From an uncultured Bacteroidota bacterium (GTDB lineage Bacteria; Bacteroidota; Bacteroidia; Flavobacteriales; Flavobacteriaceae): DNA of 39,074 nucleotides. The stretch is from NCBI GenBank assembly GCA_902560065.1, contig CACEKG010000009.1, positions 1-39,074 on the forward strand, given 5' to 3'. Position numbers and translations under genes: made by a program. Below, piece after piece: positions 8,762-14,937 of the stretch. Below the pieces are notes generated by a model that had not been told where the DNA came from, ran no database searches, and saw nothing but the letters and a program-made list of their open reading frames with translations. Positions within the stretch are counted from its first letter, which is position 1, and every line of letters starts with the position of its first letter.

Positions 8762-9614
8762 GGTTTTAGTAACAGGATCTGAAGGACAATTAGGCCAAAG
8801 TTTAAAATTGGTTTCTAAAAATTATTCAAATATTGAATGGAATTTTTTCTCAAAAAAGCAGTTAGATATTCGAAAATTTGATCAGATAATAAGAGTTGTA
8901 TTAAATAAAAAAATTCAAATAATAATAAATTGTGCTGCTTATACAAATGTCGAAAATTCAGAAAGAGAATTTACTAAGGCATTTGAAGTAAATTCAAATG
9001 GAGTAAAAAATTTGGTTAATGTTTGTGAAAAATTAAAATTAAAATTAATTCATATCTCAACAGATTATGTTTTTGATGGAAAAAAAAATGGAGAATATCA
9101 AGAAAATAATAAAACTAATCCCATTAGTATTTATGCCAAATCGAAATTTGAAGGAGAAAATAATATAATAAGATCAAATTCTGAAACTCTAGTTATAAGA
9201 ACCTCTTGGTTATTTAGCCCTTATGGAAAAAATTTTGTTAAGACAATAATTAAAAGATCTAAACATGATGGTGAAATTAAGGTTGTTAATGACCAGTTTG
9301 GTAAACCCACATATGCAATGGATTTAGCTCAGGTGATAATTGCATTAATTCTTAACAAAAATTCTTTTAAAAACAAAGTATATCATTTTGCTAATTCTGG
9401 AAAAACTTCATGGTATAATTTTGCTAAAAAAATTATAAGCTATAAAAAAATTGAATGTAAATTAGTTCCAGTCAGTTCCTCTTTTTTTAATTATAAAGCT
9501 ATTAGACCAGAAAATTCTACATTATCTACTAAATTTATAGAAAAAAGTTTCAATTTAGAAATTCGTTCTTGGAATTTATCCTTGAAAGATTGTTTAAAAT
9601 TAATAGATGAATAA
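8754..9614 (+). CDS. rmlD: dTDP-4-dehydrorhamnose reductase
   Basis: RmlD reduces the C4 keto group to give dTDP-L-rhamnose. The protein shows VLVTGSEGQLGQSL at the N-terminus (GxxGxxG), NCAAYTNVENSE, HISTDYVFDG, and the YxxxK pair in SIYAKSKFEGE. I chose the ATG at 8754, giving 286 residues and an 8-base overlap with rmlC. An in-frame TTG lies two codons upstream at 8748, but family members start at the equivalent of this ATG. Length and motifs are normal. Confidence 0.95.
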   Translation: MIKVLVTGSEGQLGQSLKLVSKNYSNIEWNFFSKKQLDIRKFDQIIRVVLNKKIQIIINCAAYTNVENSEREFTKAFEVNSNGVKNLVNVCEKLKLKLIHISTDYVFDGKKNGEYQENNKTNPISIYAKSKFEGENNIIRSNSETLVIRTSWLFSPYGKNFVKTIIKRSKHDGEIKVVNDQFGKPTYAMDLAQVIIALILNKNSFKNKVYHFANSGKTSWYNFAKKIISYKKIECKLVPVSSSFFNYKAIRPENSTLSTKFIEKSFNLEIRSWNLSLKDCLKLIDE

Positions 9615-10590
9615 GATTTTAATTACAGGTGGTTCTGGGTTTATTGGAAGTCATGCTGTCGATAGACTTTTAGATTTGAATTATCATGTTGTAAATTTAG
9701 ATTCTTTAACATATGCAGCAAATTTGAAAAATAATCTTTTTGCTGAAAAAAATTCGAATTTTACTTTTATTAAAGGAGATATTAAGGACATTAAATTTTT
9801 ACATCAACTTTTTGAAAAATATAAATTTAACAAGGTTATACATTTTGCTGCAGAATCTCACGTGGATAATTCAATTAAAGATCCATTTAACTTTGTGAAA
9901 ACTAATGTTGTAGGATCTTTAAATCTTCTTGAAGTTTGTAAAGTGAATTGGAAAAACAATTTTACTGATAAATTCTTTTATCATATTTCTACAGACGAAG
10001 TGTTTGGTAGTCTTAATGAGGTTCAAGAATCGTGGAAAGAAACATCACCCTATGACCCAAGATCGCCTTATTCTGCATCAAAAGCCTCATCAGATCATTT
10101 TGTTAGGGCTTATTATCATACTTATGGATTACCAATTAAAATTTCAAATTGTTCAAACAACTATGGCCCAAGACAGCATAAAGAAAAGTTAATTCCTTTA
10201 ATTATTAATAATATAATTCATAAAAAACAACTTCCAATTTATGGAGATGGCAAAAATATAAGAGATTGGTTGTATGTAGATGATCATATAGATGCAATTG
10301 ACGTTATATTTCATAAAGGAAGAATTGGAGAAACATATAATATTGGCGGAGAAAGTGAAATAAGAAATATTGATTTAATAAATAATATAATTATCAAAAT
10401 TGATAAAAAGTTAAATCGAGAAAATGGATTTTCAAAAAGTTTAATTTCTTATGTAAATGATAGATTGGGACATGATTATAGATACTCTATAGACATATCA
10501 AAAATAAAAAATGAATTAGGTTGGAAACCTAAAACTTCTATTGATAAAGGAATTGAAAAAACAATTGATTGGTACATTAAAGATATTTAG
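9607..10590 (+). CDS. rmlB: dTDP-glucose 4,6-dehydratase
   Basis: RmlB converts dTDP-glucose to dTDP-4-keto-6-deoxyglucose, the branch-point intermediate for rhamnose and the 3-amino sugar. Visible motifs are ITGGSGFIGSH, HFAAESHVDNSI, HISTDEVFGSL (catalytic Thr-Asp-Glu) and SPYSASKASSDHFVRAY with the YxxxK pair. NCSNNYGPRQHKEKLIP and DWLYVDDHIDAI follow, all typical. At 327 residues it is slightly shorter than many RmlB proteins (about 350) but complete. It overlaps rmlD by 8 bases and is the last gene of the polysaccharide cluster. Confidence 0.97.
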   Translation: MNKILITGGSGFIGSHAVDRLLDLNYHVVNLDSLTYAANLKNNLFAEKNSNFTFIKGDIKDIKFLHQLFEKYKFNKVIHFAAESHVDNSIKDPFNFVKTNVVGSLNLLEVCKVNWKNNFTDKFFYHISTDEVFGSLNEVQESWKETSPYDPRSPYSASKASSDHFVRAYYHTYGLPIKISNCSNNYGPRQHKEKLIPLIINNIIHKKQLPIYGDGKNIRDWLYVDDHIDAIDVIFHKGRIGETYNIGGESEIRNIDLINNIIIKIDKKLNRENGFSKSLISYVNDRLGHDYRYSIDISKIKNELGWKPKTSIDKGIEKTIDWYIKDI

Positions 10591-10637
10591 TTTGATTAAT
10601 GATGTTTAATTAGACTCTTTAATTTGAATAAAAATAT

Positions 10638-10645
10638 TATATTTG
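10638..10645 (+). promoter_or_regulatory. Bacteroidetes-type -7 box upstream of rplU
   Basis: TATATTTG matches the TAnnTTTG consensus exactly and lies 18 bases before the rplU ATG, in the only gap between the polysaccharide genes and the ribosomal protein genes. No good TTTG-type -33 element occurs at the usual spacing, so only the -7 half is well supported. Confidence 0.45.
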
Positions 10646-10663
10646 CCAACCAAATTTGTATAA

Positions 10664-11125
10664 ATGTATGCAATTGTAGAAATAGCAGGTCAGCAATTTA
10701 AAGTTTCAAAAGATGACAAGTTATTTGTTAATCGTCTTCCAGAAAATGAAGGAGTAAAAGTTTCTTTTGATAACGTTTTTCTTATTGACGATGGTAAAAA
10801 TGTAAAAGTAGGTGATCCAAAATTATCAGGAGCAAAAGTAAATGCAAAAATTTTAAGTCATTTAAAAGGAGATAAGATTATAGTTTTTAAAAAGAAGAGA
10901 AGGAAAGGTTATAGAGTAAAAAATGGTCATCGTCAATTCTTAACTCAACTTTTAATTGAAAATGTAATAGAAAAAGGTGCTTTAAAAAAACCTGAAGCTA
11001 AAACTAAGAAGGTTATAGAACCAAAATCTAGTTCTAAAGATTTAGAATCAAAAAAAGCAACTTTAAAAAAAACAGTTTCTTCTAAAACTAAATCAAATTC
11101 AAAAAAGAAATCATTAAAAAAATAA
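10664..11125 (+). CDS. rplU: 50S ribosomal protein L21
   Basis: The first ~103 residues are an ordinary L21: MYAIVEIAGQQFKV at the start, then DGKNVKVGDP, FKKKRRKGYRVKNGHRQ and FLTQLLIENV. The remaining ~50 residues are a Lys/Ser/Thr-rich low-complexity tail (KKPEAKTKKV to KKKSLKK) that E. coli L21 lacks. Such basic tails on L21 are common in Bacteroidetes and probably touch rRNA. rpmA follows after 11 bases, the universal L21-L27 pairing. A TATATTTG promoter box sits just upstream, so expression is probably independent of the sugar genes. Confidence 0.97.
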   Translation: MYAIVEIAGQQFKVSKDDKLFVNRLPENEGVKVSFDNVFLIDDGKNVKVGDPKLSGAKVNAKILSHLKGDKIIVFKKKRRKGYRVKNGHRQFLTQLLIENVIEKGALKKPEAKTKKVIEPKSSSKDLESKKATLKKTVSSKTKSNSKKKSLKK

Positions 11126-11136
11126 AACTTATTTAA

Positions 11137-11391
11137 ATGGCACATAAAAAAGGAGTTGGTAGTTCTAAAAATGGAAGAGAGTCTCACTCAAAAAGACTTG
11201 GTGTTAAAATTTTTGGAGGTCAGGTTGCAAAGGCTGGAAATATAATTGTGCGTCAAAGAGGTACAGTTCACTATCCTGGAGAAAATGTTTATTTAGGAAA
11301 GGATCATACCCTTCATGCCAAAATTGACGGATCTGTTAAATTCACAAAAAAACATAATAATAAGTCATACGTTTCAATAATTCCTAATTAA
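11137..11391 (+). CDS. rpmA: 50S ribosomal protein L27
   Basis: L27 is an 84-residue peptidyl-transferase-centre protein. The mature-type N-terminus [14 protein letters not shown] is present directly at the start codon, without the cleavable extension found in Firmicutes. [22 protein letters not shown] and [12 protein letters not shown] are diagnostic. It ends 14 bases before the end of the convergent ahcY gene, with a shared hairpin at the junction. Confidence 0.98.
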   Translation: MAHKKGVGSSKNGRESHSKRLGVKIFGGQVAKAGNIIVRQRGTVHYPGENVYLGKDHTLHAKIDGSVKFTKKHNNKSYVSIIPN

Positions 11392-11399
11392 ATAAATAA

Positions 11400-11424
11400 A
11401 GAATATTAATACCTATAATATTCT
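11400..11424. terminator. Hairpin at the rpmA/ahcY convergence
   Basis: AGAATATTA (11400-11408) and TAATATTCT (11416-11424) form a perfect 9-bp stem with a 7-base loop. The hairpin overlaps the last codons and stop of ahcY. On the minus strand it is followed by a T-rich run (TTTATTTATTTAA), so it fits best as the ahcY terminator. On the plus strand no T-run follows, so termination of rpmA there is less certain. Confidence 0.5.
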
Positions 11425-12728
11425 GGTTTAAAAGGACCTTTCGGGTTAACTCCAATGTATTTTGCTTGTTCTGAAGATAAATCCTCAAGCTCAACGCCAA
11501 GATGATTAAGATGAAGAGAGGCAACTTTTTCATCTAGATGTTTGGGGAGCATATAAACTTTATTTTCATATTTTTTTGAGTGATTCCAAAGTTCTATTTG
11601 GGCCAAAACTTGATTTGTAAATGATGTACTCATAACAAAACTAGGGTGACCAGTTGCACACCCCAAATTAACTAACCTTCCTTCTGCCAAAATAATTAAT
11701 TGTTTATTATTTTCTAGTGTATATAAATCAACTTGTGGTTTAATTTCAGTTTTAGTATGCGAATAGGTTTTATTTAACCATGACATATCAATTTCATTGT
11801 CAAAATGACCAATATTACATACTATAGCTTTGTCCTTTAGTGCTAGAAAAGATTCCTTTTCAATAATGTCTTTATTGCCTGTTGCAGTAACTACTATATC
11901 AGCAGATCCAATAACATTAGAAAGTTTTTTAACTTCAAACCCATCCATTGCAGCTTGAAGAGCGCAAATAGGATCAATTTCAGTAATTGTAACAATTGCT
12001 CCTGCCCCTCTAAATGATGCAGCGGTTCCTTTTCCAACATCCCCATATCCACATACAATAACTCTTTTGCCAGCTAACATAATATCAGTGGCACGTCTTA
12101 CAGCATCAACGGCACTTTCTTTACAACCATATTTATTGTCAAATTTAGACTTTGTAACTGAGTCATTAACATTTATAGCAGGAATGGGTAATTTACCTTT
12201 GTTCATTCTTTCATACAATCTAAGAACTCCTGTAGTTGTTTCTTCAGAAAGTCCTTTAATATCAGAAATTAGTTCTGGAAATTTATCAAAAACCATATTT
12301 GTTAAATCTCCTCCGTCATCTAAAATCATATTTAAAGGTTTACGGTCTTTCCCAAAAAAGAGAGTTTGCTCTATACACCAATTAAATTCATCTTCATTCA
12401 TTCCTTTCCATGCATATACTGGGATATTTTTTTTTGCTATAGCAGCAGCAGCGTGGTCTTGAGTTGAAAATATATTACATGAACTCCAAGTAACTTCTGC
12501 TCCTAGATCAATAAGTGTTTCTATCAGAACTGCAGTTTGGATTGTCATGTGAAGACAACCAGCTATTCGAGCACCATTTAGTGGTAAAGATTTTTTATAT
12601 TCTTTTCTTAACGACATTAAACCAGGCATTTCTTTTTCGGCTAATTTAATTTCCTTCCTACCCCATTCAGCAAGTTTTAAATCTTTTACTTTATAAGGAA
12701 GGGATTTTGTTTTATTTGACAGTTCCAT
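11406..12728 (-). CDS. ahcY: S-adenosylhomocysteine hydrolase (adenosylhomocysteinase)
   Basis: AhcY splits S-adenosylhomocysteine into adenosine and homocysteine, recycling the product of methylation. The 440-residue protein has [36 protein letters not shown], the NAD-binding GYGDVGKG at 227-234 and [13 protein letters not shown]. It ends in PFKPEYYRY, the conserved tyrosine-containing tail that contributes to the neighbouring subunit's NAD site. The start at 12728 is ATG and is preceded by a strong Bacteroidetes promoter. It is transcribed alone, convergent with rpmA and divergent from the phosphopantetheinyl transferase gene. Confidence 0.98.
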   Translation of the reverse strand: MELSNKTKSLPYKVKDLKLAEWGRKEIKLAEKEMPGLMSLRKEYKKSLPLNGARIAGCLHMTIQTAVLIETLIDLGAEVTWSSCNIFSTQDHAAAAIAKKNIPVYAWKGMNEDEFNWCIEQTLFFGKDRKPLNMILDDGGDLTNMVFDKFPELISDIKGLSEETTTGVLRLYERMNKGKLPIPAINVNDSVTKSKFDNKYGCKESAVDAVRRATDIMLAGKRVIVCGYGDVGKGTAASFRGAGAIVTITEIDPICALQAAMDGFEVKKLSNVIGSADIVVTATGNKDIIEKESFLALKDKAIVCNIGHFDNEIDMSWLNKTYSHTKTEIKPQVDLYTLENNKQLIILAEGRLVNLGCATGHPSFVMSTSFTNQVLAQIELWNHSKKYENKVYMLPKHLDEKVASLHLNHLGVELEDLSSEQAKYIGVNPKGPFKPEYYRY

Positions 12729-12748
12729 ATAATTATTATATTAGTTTG

Positions 12749-12779
12749 CAAAATTACGACCTTTCTTTAAATTTTCAAA
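12749..12779 (-). promoter_or_regulatory. Consensus Bacteroidetes promoter of ahcY
   Basis: On the minus strand, TTTG (12776-12779) is followed by exactly 19 bases and then TAATTTTG (12749-12756). This matches the Bacteroidetes -33/-7 pair at the usual spacing. A transcript would begin about 20 bases before the ahcY ATG. The -33 element touches the start codon of the divergent phosphopantetheinyl transferase gene. Confidence 0.75.
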
Positions 12780-13414
12780 TGCCAGTATTAAAAAACTATT
12801 TGGGAAAAAATGCAAATCAACATTTCAAATTATATTTTTGGAATATTATAGAGAGTGAAGAGGACTTATATGAAGGTTTGAAATTTAATTCAATCTTAAA
12901 AGAAAAAATTAATAAAAAAAAATCTTTAGATCATAGAAAAGGGATTTTATCAATTAGACAATTATTAAAAAAAACAGGTATTTCTAATGAAAATCAATAT
13001 TATGATGATATTGGCAGGCCATTTTTAAATGACGGAAGACACATTTCATTTTCTCATTCAAAAAGAGTCTCAGGATTAGTAATTTCTGACAAAGAAATTG
13101 GAATTGATATTGAAAAGAATCAATCTAAAATTTTAAACATATCTCAAAAGTTTTTAAATACAAAAGAAAAAAATTTTTTAATAAAAAAAGATGTGTCCCA
13201 AATCACAAATATTTGGACAGCTAAAGAAGCTGTATTCAAAGCTTTTAAAGTAAACGGAATTATATTTTCAGAACAAATTGTTATTGATCCTTTTGAAAAA
13301 AATTCAACAGAAGGTTTAGCAAGGGTTTTTTATAAAAATCAAATATTTAAATTTCAATTATTTTTTTTTAAAATCAAAAATTATTCTTGCTCTGTAGCAC
13401 TATCTTTGCAATAA
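12779..13414 (+). CDS. 4'-phosphopantetheinyl transferase superfamily protein (Sfp-like)
   Basis: This enzyme class moves phosphopantetheine from CoA onto acyl- or peptidyl-carrier proteins. The signature motifs are IGIDIE (about residues 107-112) and WTAKEAVFKAF (about 146-156), with GRPFLNDGRHISFSHS before them; the acidic metal ligands are present. I chose ATG 12779 (211 residues). The frame extends 24 codons further upstream to a TTG, but that would run through the ahcY start and its promoter. The protein could serve fatty-acid synthesis or a secondary pathway; no carrier protein is nearby. The next gene starts within its stop codon (TAATG), so it probably heads the thiamine-module operon. 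Confidence 0.88.
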   Translation: MPVLKNYLGKNANQHFKLYFWNIIESEEDLYEGLKFNSILKEKINKKKSLDHRKGILSIRQLLKKTGISNENQYYDDIGRPFLNDGRHISFSHSKRVSGLVISDKEIGIDIEKNQSKILNISQKFLNTKEKNFLIKKDVSQITNIWTAKEAVFKAFKVNGIIFSEQIVIDPFEKNSTEGLARVFYKNQIFKFQLFFFKIKNYSCSVALSLQ

Positions 13415-13674
13415 TGGAAATATCAGTAGAAATAACATTAATTCCGATAAATAAAAAATATAAATCAATAATTAAAAAATTTATAAAAACAATCCGTAAT
13501 TCAAGTTTTAAAGTAATAGAGACTCCATTGAGCACTCAAATTTTTGGAGATTATGATTTATTAATGGAATATTTAAATAAGGAAATAAAAAATGTATTTA
13601 ATAATGAAGATAATGTTATAGTTCAATTAAAGTTATTTAATATTGATAGAAGTGATTACAGATCAGATTTTTGA
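13414..13674 (+). CDS. Thiamine-binding protein of the MTH1187/YkoF-like family
   Basis: Starting at ATG 13414 (overlapping the previous stop as TAATG), this is an 86-residue, single-domain protein beginning MEISVEITLIPINKKY. It continues with VIETPLSTQIFGDYDLLMEYL, the beta-alpha-beta-beta pattern of the MTH1187/DUF77 family. Members of that family and the related YkoF bind thiamine or hydroxymethylpyrimidine. It has no signal peptide, so it should act in the cytoplasm. The next genes are a PnuC-type permease, a kinase, and a TPP-riboswitch-controlled TonB receptor, which strongly supports a thiamine role. A longer TTG start at 13387 is possible but lies inside the preceding gene. Confidence 0.8.
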   Translation: MEISVEITLIPINKKYKSIIKKFIKTIRNSSFKVIETPLSTQIFGDYDLLMEYLNKEIKNVFNNEDNVIVQLKLFNIDRSDYRSDF

Positions 13675-14287
13675 TTATTTTTTTAAACCTTATGAAGGAT
13701 ATTATGTTTTCGATATTTTTCTTGAATTCATAGCAGTTTTTTTAGGAATTTTAAGTGTAATTTTTGCTAAAATGAATAAAATTGCTGTTTATCCAACAGG
13801 ATTGATATCTACCGGAATTTTTGTTTATTTACTTTTTCATTTTAAACTTTTAGGAGATATGATAATTAACGCGTATTTCTTTTTTATGAGTATCTATGGA
13901 TGGTTTTATTGGAGCTATAAAAGAGAAGGACAGATAATTAATAAGGTTTCATATAGCTCAAATAAAGATTATGTAGTTGTGGCATTGATTTTTTTAATTA
14001 GTTTAATATTAATTTCAATAATTTATAAGTTATTTAACGTATTTAACTCTTGGTCTGCTTATATAGACACTTTAACAACTGGGATATTTTTTGTTGCAAT
14101 GTGGCTAATGGCAAGAAGAAAAGTTGAAAGTTGGATTTTTTGGATTATAGGAGATATTATTTCTATTCCTCTTTATTTATATAAAGGACTTGCGATAACA
14201 ACTATACAATATTTTATATTTACAATTATTGCTGTAATGGGGTATAAATCATGGGTAAAAATATACAAAGAGAGAATACCTGTTTAA
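13643..14287 (+). CDS. PnuC/PnuT-family vitamin permease, probably thiamine
   Basis: The 214-residue protein is highly hydrophobic with about seven predicted membrane segments. It contains the PnuC-type signatures YPTGLISTG, FFFMSIYGWFYW, and a late WIIGDIISIPLYLYKG. PnuC proteins are SWEET-fold facilitators for vitamins, trapping the substrate through later phosphorylation. The PnuT branch in Bacteroidetes carries thiamine, and the flanking thiamine-binding and TPP-riboswitch genes point that way; nicotinamide riboside is the alternative. The start is TTG 13643, or GTG 13652 three codons later. Both lie inside the preceding gene, and the 3' end overlaps the kinase gene by 37 bases. Confidence 0.88.
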   Translation: MIEVITDQIFDYFFKPYEGYYVFDIFLEFIAVFLGILSVIFAKMNKIAVYPTGLISTGIFVYLLFHFKLLGDMIINAYFFFMSIYGWFYWSYKREGQIINKVSYSSNKDYVVVALIFLISLILISIIYKLFNVFNSWSAYIDTLTTGIFFVAMWLMARRKVESWIFWIIGDIISIPLYLYKGLAITTIQYFIFTIIAVMGYKSWVKIYKERIPV

Positions 14288-14802
14288 AAATTGTTTTATT
14301 TGGGCCAGAGTGCACTGGGAAAACTACGTTAGCAAAGTTGTTAGCCAATCATTATAAATCACAATGGGTTCCTGAATTTGCTAGAGAATATCTTCAAAAA
14401 AAATGGGATAAATTTCAAAAGGTTTGCACAAAGGAAGACCTATTAAAGATTGTTTCAGGGCAATTAAAAATGGAAAGCAATAAAATCTCTAAGGCAAGAA
14501 ATTTTTTATTTTGTGACACCAATATTTTGGTGACTAGGATATGGTCAGAAACACATTTTGACGGATATTGTGATCCTGAAATAATAAAATTAAGTGAGAA
14601 ATTAAGTTATGATTATTATTTACTAACATCAATTGATGTTCCATGGAAAAAAGATGATTTAAGAGACAGACCATATGATAGAGAAAAAATGTTTTCTTAT
14701 TTTAAAGAGACTCTAGATAACAACAATAAACCATATTCAATAATAAAAGGTTCTGTTGAAGAAAGATTAAGAAATAGTATAAAAATTTTAAATAATTTAT
14801 GA
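14251..14802 (+). CDS. NadR-like P-loop kinase (AAA_28), candidate vitamin kinase
   Basis: The 183-residue protein has a Walker A, FGPECTGKTTLAKLL (residues 17-31), followed by VPEFAREYLQK. Later come FLFCDTNILVTRIWSE and LTSIDVPWKKDDLRDRP. These match the ribosylnicotinamide-kinase domain of NadR, without the NMN adenylyltransferase domain. In NAD salvage such a kinase phosphorylates nicotinamide riboside brought in by PnuC. Here it overlaps a PnuC/PnuT gene beside thiamine-linked genes, so thiamine or a precursor is an equally reasonable substrate. That is inference; the sequence alone does not settle it. The frame overlaps the permease gene by 37 bases, indicating coupled translation. Confidence 0.8.
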   Translation: MGKNIQRENTCLKIVLFGPECTGKTTLAKLLANHYKSQWVPEFAREYLQKKWDKFQKVCTKEDLLKIVSGQLKMESNKISKARNFLFCDTNILVTRIWSETHFDGYCDPEIIKLSEKLSYDYYLLTSIDVPWKKDDLRDRPYDREKMFSYFKETLDNNNKPYSIIKGSVEERLRNSIKILNNL

Positions 14803-14823
14803 TTACTATTTATTAAATTTGTA

Positions 14824-14904
14824 AAGTCTCTGAAGGGGTGCTAGAAATAGCTGAGATTATACCCATTGAACCTGAACAAGTAATGTTGTTTAGGGAAATT
14901 AAAT
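14824..14904 (+). ncRNA. TPP riboswitch (THI element)
   Basis: The conserved aptamer core is plain: GGGGTGC at 14835-14841, GCTGAGA at 14850-14856, ACCC at 14861-14864, TGAACCTGAAC at 14867-14877, GTAATG at 14880-14885 and AGGGAA at 14892-14897. This is the RF00059 pattern in order and spacing. It lies between the kinase stop (14802) and the TonB-receptor ATG (14938), so it should lower receptor expression when thiamine pyrophosphate is plentiful. A hairpin with a T-run follows directly and overlaps the aptamer's 3' end. The outer limits of the P1 helix are approximate. Confidence 0.95.
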
Positions 14905-14924
14905 AGGATTTAATCCCCTTTTTT
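14893..14924 (+). terminator. Terminator-like expression platform of the TPP riboswitch
   Basis: ATTAAAT (14898-14904) pairs with ATTTAAT (14908-14914) around an AGG loop. The stem can be extended by GGG (14893-14895) with CCC (14915-14917) across an unpaired AA, and a run of six T ends the element. It therefore looks like an intrinsic terminator. CCCCTT (14915-14920) is also complementary to AAGGGG (14833-14838) at the aptamer's 5' side, which offers an antiterminator pairing. The exact switch mechanism is not resolved by eye. Confidence 0.6.
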
Positions 14925-14937
14925 AAAATTAAATAAA

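Noticed and set aside
10591-10663. tRNA or other RNA gene between the polysaccharide cluster and rplU
   Set aside because: The gap is 73 bases, A/T only in character, with no cloverleaf arms or TTCGA-type T-loop; only a promoter box is visible.
12707-12778. Upstream extension of the phosphopantetheinyl transferase to TTG 12707
   Set aside because: It would run through the ahcY start codon and promoter on the other strand, and the added residues do not resemble the family; ATG 12779 is preferred.
13387-13413. TTG start nine codons before the thiamine-binding protein ATG
   Set aside because: The ATG at 13414 forms a TAATG junction with the preceding stop and gives the normal family N-terminus.
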